From Patescibacteria group bacterium (GTDB lineage: Bacteria; Patescibacteriota; Patescibacteriia; UBA2591; UBA6264), in assembly GCA_018896315.1 (NCBI GenBank), contig JAHIMV010000079.1:1-7326 (forward strand): a DNA stretch of 7,326 nt, written 5' to 3'. The notes beneath the pieces were generated by a model. It had not been told where the DNA came from and searched no databases. It saw only the letters and a list, made by a program, of their open reading frames with translations. The first letter of the stretch is position 1; every line of letters starts with the position of its first letter. Both the position numbers and the translations under genes were made by a program. Positions 1-5,585 of the stretch are shown piece by piece.

Positions 1-7
1 ACAACAA

Positions 8-36
8 ACAAAAAAGGGCAGCTATACTGCTCTTTT
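8..36 (-). terminator. Rho-independent terminator after the PHP gene
   Basis: Read on the minus strand, AAAAGAGCAG pairs with CTGCCCTTTT (9 of 10 positions, one C-A mismatch) around a 5-nt loop. The stem runs straight into a T-rich tract (TTTTTTGTTTGTTGT, towards position 1). It lies about 30 bp past the stop of the PHP gene, at the end of the minus-strand series, where a terminator is expected. The stem is also nearly symmetrical on the plus strand (one G-U wobble), but the T run there is only four bases, so minus-strand use is favoured. No folding energy was computed. Confidence 0.6.
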
Positions 37-47
37 AGCTTAGACAG

Positions 48-68
48 TGTAGACACCGAGTGTCTACA
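48..68. repeat. Perfect palindrome spanning the PHP stop codon
   Basis: TGTAGACAC and GTGTCTACA form a perfect 9-bp inverted repeat around a 3-nt centre (CGA). The TAG stop of the PHP gene (64-66) lies within the right arm. It is a separate hairpin from the U-tailed terminator next to it and has no T tract of its own. It looks like one of the dispersed palindromes seen elsewhere in the window. A role as a 3'-end mRNA stabiliser or as part of the termination region is possible but is inference. Confidence 0.6.
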
Positions 69-921
69 GATTTAACTTGGTGGTAGGGGTAAAATATTCC
101 CATTGACTACTAATTGGAAAACCCCACTCTTTAGGTAAATCTCCATGAAAATCAGAGCCGGCAGTAATTATTAATCCTAATTCTTTAGCCACTTTTTGCC
201 AATGCTCTATTTCTTGCCAAGAATGATGAGAAGAAATCGCCTCAACTCCATCTAAACCCATTTTTTGCAGCTCAAAAATTAAATTATCATCTTTCCAAAA
301 AAGTTGTTGTCCTGGATGGGCCAATACTGACTGTCCGCCAGCACTTTTAATTAATTTAATTGCTTGTTCAATTGAAATTTCTGTTTCTGGGCAAATTGAT
401 TTTTTGTTTCTTATAAAATATTTAACAATAATTTCTGTAATTGGAATAATTTTCCCTTCAAACCAATTAAAATCTTTTTTTATTCTTTCCCAATTTTTGG
501 GATGTTTTACAAGTGGATTAGCTAAATGAACCAACCCTAAATAAGAGGATTCTGTATTAAAAACTTCTTTTTCGTTTATTTCCCAGCCTTCATTTTGTAA
601 AATTTTAATTGCTTTTTTAACACGGGGTATTCGCTGAGCTTGAAGCTCTTTTAAAACTCTGTTTAACTCTTTGTTTTTTAAATCAAAACCATAGCCTAAA
701 AGATGAAAGTTTTTATTTTGATAATTAGTATAAATTTCTACTCCTGAAAGGAGTTTAAGTCTTACCTTTTTTCCTTCTTTTAAAAATTCCTCAACCCCAT
801 CAATGGTATTATGATCTGTTAAACTAACAAAATTAAAACTATTCTCTTTTAATTTTTTAACTAAATCCTTTGGCGAATAAATACCGTCTGAATAATAAGA
901 ATGAAAATGTAAATCAATCAT
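64..921 (-). CDS. PHP-domain metal-dependent phosphoesterase (TrpH/YciV-like)
   Basis: A 285-residue cytoplasmic protein of the PHP (polymerase and histidinol phosphatase) superfamily, close in length and motif order to the COG0613 group. Characterised members of that group hydrolyse nucleoside 3',5'-bisphosphates or short RNA 5' ends using a multinuclear metal site. Visible likely metal ligands are H5 and H7 with D12 (HFHSYYSDG), D36-H37 (TDHNT), E62 (SGVE), H73 (FHLLGY), H132 (VHLANPLV, at the position of the family's GRPH-ARxLV motif), H202 (LAHPGQ) and D257/H259 (GSDFHG). The set looks complete, so an active enzyme is expected. There is no signal peptide or membrane segment. The ATG start places the HxH motif at residues 5-7, as usual for the family; no clear Shine-Dalgarno sequence precedes it. 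It is the last gene before the terminator and is separated from the kinase gene by 174 bp of repeats. The actual substrate is not deducible, and a role in the glucan pathway is only contextual. Confidence 0.88.
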   Translation of the reverse strand: MIDLHFHSYYSDGIYSPKDLVKKLKENSFNFVSLTDHNTIDGVEEFLKEGKKVRLKLLSGVEIYTNYQNKNFHLLGYGFDLKNKELNRVLKELQAQRIPRVKKAIKILQNEGWEINEKEVFNTESSYLGLVHLANPLVKHPKNWERIKKDFNWFEGKIIPITEIIVKYFIRNKKSICPETEISIEQAIKLIKSAGGQSVLAHPGQQLFWKDDNLIFELQKMGLDGVEAISSHHSWQEIEHWQKVAKELGLIITAGSDFHGDLPKEWGFPISSQWEYFTPTTKLNL

Positions 922-1095
922 AAAAAAATCAAAAATTAAAAATCAAAATGGAAAATGACAAATTAAAAATCAAAATTATTTTTATAAAAAAATTAAATTC
1001 CAAGATTCTTGAGCGAAGCGAATAGTTCTTCTAAAAAATATATTATTAAAATGTTCCCAATCCCCAATTACCTGATTACCTAAGTACCTAACCGC
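922..1095. repeat. Repeat-filled intergenic region (A-rich direct repeats)
   Basis: This gap between the kinase and PHP genes holds no gene that I can see. A 16-bp sequence (AATTAAAAATCAAAAT) occurs twice, at 934-949 and 961-976. Its first 15-bp core also appears on the opposite strand at 7071-7085, inside the end of the glycogen synthase gene. A short GAGCGAAGCG motif lies at about 1012-1021. The right third is an octamer array, listed separately. No promoter could be assigned with confidence, although the high A+T content would hide one. Confidence 0.6.
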
Positions 1096-1107
1096 CTAAG
1101 TGCCTAA
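1053..1107. repeat. Degenerate octamer tandem array entering the kinase 3' end
   Basis: Seven consecutive units can be laid out in register on the plus strand: GTTCCCAA, TCCCCAA (7 nt), TTACCTGA, TTACCTAA, GTACCTAA, CCGCCTAA and GTGCCTAA. The core CCTAA is kept while the two leading bases vary. The array covers the kinase stop codon (1096-1098) and its last codons, so the C-terminal residues LGT are repeat-encoded. Units are too degenerate and too short, and lack unique spacers, to be a CRISPR. Confidence 0.75.
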
Positions 1108-2187
1108 ATGAATAAGTATATTAAGTTTATGTTGTGCCTCCTTTAATAATTTCTCTATGCCTATGACTTTGCCTTCTTCATCAGGCTCAAGAAAGCTCAA
1201 AATAGCAGCCATTTCTAATTTTTTTTGGATTTCAAAATAAAGCAAACGAGCTTTTTCACTTTGAGAAGGGATGTTCTGAAAATAATTCTTTAAAAAACTC
1301 TTTCTTATTTTATCGGCTACTGGTAAAAATTCAACGGCGTGATAACGAAACATTGAATCGTTTTGAGCTAAAAATCCACCTATATCTTCTAATGGATCTC
1401 CATAAAAACCATAACAAAAATCAATTACTACGAATTGATTTTTTACCCTGTTAAATTGCGGCTTTGCCGCACCGCATTCAGCGGATTTAACAGGGTGAAT
1501 TTTTATAATATTTCCCCAATGAAAATCACTATGGACTAATCTAAATTGGGATCTATTTAGGAAATAATTACTATTCTTTAATCTAAATCTCCATAATTCT
1601 TTTAATAATTTACTAAAAATTGGATAAAATTGAGGGGTACACTTTTTAACCAAGAAAAACCAATGCCGACGTTCTTTTTTTTCTTGTGATAAATCTTTTA
1701 TTGGCAAAAGACCTGGCTTTTGTTTTAAAGAATGAGCCTTTTTCAACCATTGAGCAATTAAAGGGGTGGCTTTAATAAATGAATTAAATTTCTTTTTAGG
1801 AAACAATTCTTCAAAAGAATTTCCAGGAATTTCTGAATAAAAAAGCATATTTAATGGCCTAAAATATTCCATTACTGGAATAACGTTTTCTCCTAATCCT
1901 TGTTTTTTTAAGACGTTAGCAATCTTCCATTCTCTCTCTGGCAAATTTTGATATTTGTGAATTCTGGCTCTGATACACTTATTTCCTTTATTAGTAATCA
2001 ATTCATAATTCAAGCTCATGTTTGTAAATTTGTTACGAAAATTTCTTACTAAATGAATCTTTAAGTCAATCAATTGTTCATTTTTTAATAAAAACTTTTT
2101 GTTTCTTTTTTTAAAAAACAAAAACATATATTCTTTATTAAGAATACGTTTAATATTTTTCACTTTCTTTATTCTAACAAAAATCAT
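1096..2187 (-). CDS. APH-fold (aminoglycoside phosphotransferase-like) small-molecule kinase
   Basis: A protein-kinase-like phosphotransferase of the APH/choline-kinase class. Numbering here is from an upstream TTG; the preferred ATG is residue 6, giving 363 residues. The catalytic loop is HSDFHWGN (H224, D226, N231; HxDxxxxN) and the metal-binding aspartate is D261 in VVIDFCYG, followed by GDPLEDI (268-274). SEIPG (123-127) fits the hinge, and E91 within EREWKIANVL fits the conserved N-lobe glutamate. No glycine-rich loop is obvious. An alternative TTG start at 2202 would add five residues, but ATG at 2187 overlaps the upstream TGA as ATGA, the classic coupled arrangement. About 17 extra residues (roughly 237-254) between N231 and D261 are encoded by a palindromic element. 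The last residues come from a tandem repeat. The substrate is unknown. The glycogen context allows a sugar such as maltose, but the fold is used for many alcohols and amines. Confidence 0.8.
   Translation of the reverse strand: MIFVRIKKVKNIKRILNKEYMFLFFKKRNKKFLLKNEQLIDLKIHLVRNFRNKFTNMSLNYELITNKGNKCIRARIHKYQNLPEREWKIANVLKKQGLGENVIPVMEYFRPLNMLFYSEIPGNSFEELFPKKKFNSFIKATPLIAQWLKKAHSLKQKPGLLPIKDLSQEKKERRHWFFLVKKCTPQFYPIFSKLLKELWRFRLKNSNYFLNRSQFRLVHSDFHWGNIIKIHPVKSAECGAAKPQFNRVKNQFVVIDFCYGFYGDPLEDIGGFLAQNDSMFRYHAVEFLPVADKIRKSFLKNYFQNIPSQSEKARLLYFEIQKKLEMAAILSFLEPDEEGKVIGIEKLLKEAQHKLNILIHLGT
1445..1496. repeat. 52-bp three-way-junction palindromic element inside the kinase gene
   Basis: ACCCTGTTAAAT (1445-1456) is the exact reverse complement of ATTTAACAGGGT (1485-1496). 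Between these 12-bp arms lie two perfect hairpins that abut each other and the outer stem with no leftover base: TGCGGC-TTT-GCCGCA (1457-1471) and CCGC-ATTCA-GCGG (1472-1484). The inner hairpins are GC-rich within an AT-rich gene. The element is translated in frame as part of the kinase (residues about 237-254). Its length is close to the excess spacing between catalytic motifs compared with ordinary APH-family kinases. Confidence 0.85.
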
Positions 2188-4163
2188 TTTTTCTTTTTCC
2201 AACCTAAAATTTTAAATTTAAATCCTTGTCCCTGAATTGATTTTTTATATGGAACCTTAACCACTAACTCGCCCTTTTTATTCTTTTTAAAAAATACCGG
2301 TGCCCATCTTTGACCTTCTGGCAAAACAGCTAACTTTAATGATTTTCCTTGATTAAAATCATGTTGTTTGAGAAATTTTAAAACCTGATTGACCAAGCTT
2401 TGAGATTTAACAATTATTTTTATTTTTCCATTTTTATATTCATAAAAACACTGACGAGAATAATGGTATGTTCCTGGTTTGGGAAACTTAATAATGCTCA
2501 TTGCATCCCAGCCTCTTTCCCCTATCCAATATTCAATGTATTGACTGGGAATTTCACAAAAATAAATATTATTATACTCATCTTTAAAAAACCCTAAAGG
2601 ATGACCTGTTTTCTTTTTTAATAATCCTGCTTTTATCTCATTTAAAAAATATTTAGGTTGTTTTTGAATAAATTTTCTTTCTTGAAAATTTACAAAATGT
2701 TTTTTAGCAAAATCGGAAAATTCTTCTGAAGCATACTCCCAATAATCCTTAAGAGATGGCAAATGCCTTGTTTGGCGCAAATCATCAACTACGTGTAAAA
2801 CATCATAAATATCTGTCCCATTTTTTAACTTGTAAATTGCGTCCCGCCACTTAATCGCTTTTTCAAATTCTTGGTCTTTGATTGCCTTGTTCATTTCATC
2901 TTCAAATTCTAAAACCATGGCGTTGAATTGTCCAGTCATAACTCTTTTTTTATACGGCCTTAACTTAACAGTATCCATGGCTTGACGATAAGCTTGACGA
3001 ATCTTTCCGCTTCTTTGCCATTGAAAAGCCAAATCAAGTATTTGCCTGTAATATTCTTCTGCTTTATTTTTACTTCTCTTGTTAATATCAGGAATGGAAA
3101 AAACTACCTCTTTTAAGACATTGGCTCCTTGTTCAATCATTTCCAAAGACCACCAAGGCTTGGCAGAAGCCCACCAATATTGATCTGACTGTAAAGCACA
3201 ATCTAATTTTTGACGAATTTCTTTATACCAAGAAACCTGGGAATCAATTTTTTTAACTAAATTAATAACAAAATAAGTAAACTCCCATTGAAGTTCGTGA
3301 ATTGGATTTTCCGGGTGGTGCCAAAGAGTAAAAGAATGTTCTTTCTTTTTTTCCAACCAAAAATCCTGTTCTTCAGAAGACCAAGTACTATCTCTCACCT
3401 CTATTTCTTCATCAACACTAAATTCTTTAATTAAATCTGAAACAAAAACCTTAGAAATTTTTTTATCTTTATATATTTGAAAAAGAAAATTTTCCAAACC
3501 CGGACGGTGATGTCCAAAAGTTTCCGCATCCATTACAGTTAAAAGGTATCTGTCCTTTTTTATTTCCTCTTCCCCCATTTCTTGAATAAAAGATTTAAAA
3601 CTCCGAACAATAGCGGAGAGAATTAAAACGCTCACTCTTTTATCGCGAAAAATAATTTTAAAATCACCCAAATCTTTAATATTGTAAATCTTTTTAAAAC
3701 CTGTTTTCTTTTTGCTGGCCAACTCTTCAGCGATTATCCAATTAAAACCCATTTCTTTGGCTACCTGAACAACCTTTTTACTATAACCTAACTCTGGAGA
3801 AAAAAATCCTTGCGGTTTCCAAGCTTTGCCAAAATATTTCTTATTAGTCTGTTCATTAAGCTTGATCTGTCGTTTGATTTCATCTCTAGGTAAAAGAGGT
3901 AAAAAAGGGTGGTATTTAACTCCTCCAGTAAATTGAATTTGACCTCTTTGAGCAAAATCCTTAATTTGTTCAATTAGATCAATATAGCCATTTTGGGCTA
4001 AAAGTTCTGTTAAACCAGCATTGATATTAATTGTAATTTTAGCTTTTGGATTAGAGGCCAAACCACTAATAATTTTACGATAACTTTCATTAACAATTCT
4101 TTCTAAAATATCTAATTGCTGATTATATGGTTGATAAAAATGTAAAAAATTAGCCCATTTCAT
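2184..4163 (-). CDS. GH57 glycoside hydrolase/transglycosylase with UVR motif and unknown C-terminal domain
   Basis: A 659-residue cytoplasmic protein. Residues 1-350 form a GH57 retaining alpha-glucan enzyme domain. Visible motifs are LHFYQP (H8), HPFLPLLPR (H85), GFFSPELGY with the nucleophile E124, MDAETFGHH with the acid/base D212, and SDQYWWASAKPWW (326-338). GH57 enzymes include amylopullulanases, 4-alpha-glucanotransferases and branching enzymes; the specificity cannot be read here. Residues about 418-447 (EDEMNKAIKDQEFEKAIKWR and following) match the UVR motif of UvrB/UvrC, ClpC and McsA. Residues about 500-659 form a further basic/aromatic domain that I do not recognise, ending in a lysine tail. 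The N-terminal half aligns without gaps to residues 1-149 of the GH57 gene at 5571-6821, so they are paralogues. The ATG at 4163 follows the upstream TGA after one base, and its own TGA overlaps the kinase ATG, so translation is probably coupled on both sides. No repeat insertions are visible in this gene, unlike its neighbours. Confidence 0.85.
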   Translation of the reverse strand: MKWANFLHFYQPYNQQLDILERIVNESYRKIISGLASNPKAKITININAGLTELLAQNGYIDLIEQIKDFAQRGQIQFTGGVKYHPFLPLLPRDEIKRQIKLNEQTNKKYFGKAWKPQGFFSPELGYSKKVVQVAKEMGFNWIIAEELASKKKTGFKKIYNIKDLGDFKIIFRDKRVSVLILSAIVRSFKSFIQEMGEEEIKKDRYLLTVMDAETFGHHRPGLENFLFQIYKDKKISKVFVSDLIKEFSVDEEIEVRDSTWSSEEQDFWLEKKKEHSFTLWHHPENPIHELQWEFTYFVINLVKKIDSQVSWYKEIRQKLDCALQSDQYWWASAKPWWSLEMIEQGANVLKEVVFSIPDINKRSKNKAEEYYRQILDLAFQWQRSGKIRQAYRQAMDTVKLRPYKKRVMTGQFNAMVLEFEDEMNKAIKDQEFEKAIKWRDAIYKLKNGTDIYDVLHVVDDLRQTRHLPSLKDYWEYASEEFSDFAKKHFVNFQERKFIQKQPKYFLNEIKAGLLKKKTGHPLGFFKDEYNNIYFCEIPSQYIEYWIGERGWDAMSIIKFPKPGTYHYSRQCFYEYKNGKIKIIVKSQSLVNQVLKFLKQHDFNQGKSLKLAVLPEGQRWAPVFFKKNKKGELVVKVPYKKSIQGQGFKFKILGWKKKK

Positions 4164-4164
4164 A

Positions 4165-5520
4165 TCATAATTTTTTTAATTTTTCTAAACCTGGCAAAAC
4201 AATATTTTTTAAAGCCGCTTGAGAATACTGATAATCTGGCTTCCAAGACCGTTTGGCAAAATAATGCCAACCAACGCAAGAATGAAGACCTGGCAATGTT
4301 TGTTTTAATAAATCCTTAAGTTCTTTATTTTTAAATATTTTTTCTATCCCCCCGTATTTTTTAACTTTTTGCTGAAAAATTTTATCAAATTCTTTAATCA
4401 ACTCATTCCACTCAATCATTTTTTTTCTACGAAGGAGCCTATGTTTTTGCCAAACTCTGCCATGTTTATTTGGCTGCCACCAAGGAAAGGGATCATTGGG
4501 TTTTGATTCCATATCCCAAGAACAAGGCTTAATTTTGGTTATAGGAATTATTTCTGCTTTTTGCCAATTAAATTGACTAGGAAGACGAAAATCAATCTTA
4601 TCTTTGAGTTTTAAAAAAACACCTATATCTTTGATTTTTTCTTGCCCGCCTAAATTTTTCGAAGAAAAAGTTGGGCGGGTTCTCAACCCTTTTTTTGATC
4701 CAGCGTTTTCCCAGTCTCTCATTAAAACAAACTTATTCGTAATTCGTTCAGATTTGTAATTCGTAGGAAAATTCTGCGCAAAGCGCAAATATTCTAAAAC
4801 ATATAAAAATATTTTGGGGGAATGAACCATTCGTCGTATTTGAGCCCAAACTAAATCTTTTGGTAAATATTTTGGTCTCTTAACATATTTGGGCCTCCCT
4901 TTATAGTCCTCTGCATTCATAAATAAATCTTTAAACAGAGTATTAAACACTATTGCTCGTTGAATTCCATTATTCCTGCCTGTGCAGGCCTGCCTGTCCG
5001 ACAGGCAGGCAGGAAATTTAATTTTAATTGGTCCATTAAAATTATATTTCTCAATAGCCTTATCAGGAATTAATAAGATTAAATCAGGAAAAGTTTCATG
5101 AATAATCTTTAAAACACGTTGATCAATTGCTCCCTCTGGGGGCCAGAACCAAGTTACTTTGCCAATATGTTTCTCAATAATTTCTTTATCCAAAATGATT
5201 TGAATCCTAATTAGATCATTGCTCAGCATTGGCAATATTGGATGAGAATAAGCACTAATACCAACTTCTATGTTCTTTTTTTTATTGGCAATTTTTAAAT
5301 TATTAATGGTTTTTCCGGCCAAATCTCTAATTGACTTCTCTGCATTTAACCATGTCTCTATTGTCCATCCCTGAAGTTGAATTCCCCGAGGAATTAAGCC
5401 TTCCCTCATAGCTAAAGAAGTAGGCAGAAAAATCTGCTGTAAATTTTTTTTTATCCACTTAGGAATAAAAGTTTGTGAATGAAACGGTTGATATCCATGA
5501 ATTAAATCGTAAATGGTCAT
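4165..5520 (-). CDS. Divergent GH57-like glycoside hydrolase
   Basis: A 451-residue protein with the GH57 motif order but weak similarity to its two neighbours. Visible are LIHGYQPF (H8), YSHPILPML (H93), WFWPPEGAID with putative nucleophile E129, and FVLMRDWENAG with putative acid/base D269, equivalent to the D-G-E-N-x-G motif. LHSCVGWHYF (412-421) may stand for the SDQYWW region. The GH57 assignment rests on these motifs. It has an N-terminal segment (residues about 14-60) not alignable by eye to the others. Three repeat-derived insertions interrupt it in frame: residues about 170-182 (CCTGCC palindrome), 252-263 (ATTCGTAA element) and 279-291 (CCCGCC stem-loop), the last two flanking D269. 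The frame remains open, so it is probably functional. ATG at 5520 starts directly at MTIYDLIHGYQP. Its TGA is one base from the next gene's ATG. The substrate is presumably an alpha-glucan, by family and context. Confidence 0.75.
   Translation of the reverse strand: MTIYDLIHGYQPFHSQTFIPKWIKKNLQQIFLPTSLAMREGLIPRGIQLQGWTIETWLNAEKSIRDLAGKTINNLKIANKKKNIEVGISAYSHPILPMLSNDLIRIQIILDKEIIEKHIGKVTWFWPPEGAIDQRVLKIIHETFPDLILLIPDKAIEKYNFNGPIKIKFPACLSDRQACTGRNNGIQRAIVFNTLFKDLFMNAEDYKGRPKYVKRPKYLPKDLVWAQIRRMVHSPKIFLYVLEYLRFAQNFPTNYKSERITNKFVLMRDWENAGSKKGLRTRPTFSSKNLGGQEKIKDIGVFLKLKDKIDFRLPSQFNWQKAEIIPITKIKPCSWDMESKPNDPFPWWQPNKHGRVWQKHRLLRRKKMIEWNELIKEFDKIFQQKVKKYGGIEKIFKNKELKDLLKQTLPGLHSCVGWHYFAKRSWKPDYQYSQAALKNIVLPGLEKLKKL
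4645..4679. repeat. Stem-loop repeat (CCCGCC arms) inside the divergent GH57 gene
   Basis: CCCGCCTAAATTTTTC (4645-4660) pairs with GAAAAAGTTGGGCGGG (4664-4679) at 14 of 16 positions, leaving a 3-nt loop. The GC-rich ends contrast with the surrounding sequence. Translated in frame it gives roughly RPTFSSKNLGGQ, just after the putative catalytic motif DWENAG. Confidence 0.7.
4734..4786. repeat. ATTCGTAA/GCAAAGCG repeat element, copy 1
   Basis: On the plus strand TATTCGTAATTCGT is followed by AGATTTGTAATTCGTAGG and then by GCGCAAAGCGC (4776-4786), itself a small palindrome. The same order of blocks recurs at 6313-6370 in another gene. In the GH57-like protein it encodes PTNYKSERITNK (252-263) in frame, directly before the strand carrying D269. 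Confidence 0.75.
4975..5013. repeat. GC-rich CCTGCC palindromic element inside the divergent GH57 gene
   Basis: CCTGCCTGTC (4989-4998) and GACAGGCAGG (5000-5009) are a perfect 10-bp inverted repeat with a 1-nt centre. An adjoining GCCTG-TG-CAGGC palindrome extends it to the left. Local GC content is far above the rest of the gene. It is translated as PACLSDRQACTGR (170-182). I recall very similar CCTGCC/GGCAGG palindromes dispersed through Parcubacteria genomes; that is memory, not a search. Confidence 0.85.
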
Positions 5521-5526
5521 TTTAAT

Positions 5527-5585
5527 ATTAGAACATTAGAACATTGGAACATGTTTAATTGTTAATTTGTTTAATTGTTTAATTG
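5527..5585. repeat. Two octamer tandem arrays between GH57 genes
   Basis: ATTAGAAC, ATTAGAAC and ATTGGAAC (5527-5550) are followed by ATG, then by TTTAATTG, TTAATTTG, TTTAATTG and TTTAATTG (5554-5585), all in an 8-bp period. The right array contains the TAA stop of the upstream GH57 gene (5571-5573) and its last codons, giving the C-terminal residues QLNN. The left array lies a few bases upstream of the next gene's ATG, where a ribosome-binding site would be; no purine-rich Shine-Dalgarno sequence is visible. Confidence 0.85.

Noticed and set aside
1445..1496. Possible tRNA-like or structured RNA gene
   Set aside because: The cloverleaf-like fold lacks tRNA landmarks (anticodon arm, T-loop, CCA/acceptor length) and sits in frame inside a conserved kinase.
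2400..2597. 65-codon plus-strand open frame inside the GH57-UVR gene
   Set aside because: It is antisense to a well-supported coding region and its Phe/Ile-rich translation is what an antisense AT-rich frame gives.
3788..3973. 61-codon minus-strand frame inside the GH57-UVR gene
   Set aside because: It is an alternative frame fully within conserved GH57 motifs; no homology is visible.
4845..4900. Short tandem peptide repeat RPKYVKRPKYLPKD in the divergent GH57
   Set aside because: Only two short units are present and the underlying DNA match is partial, so it is too weak to call a repeat.
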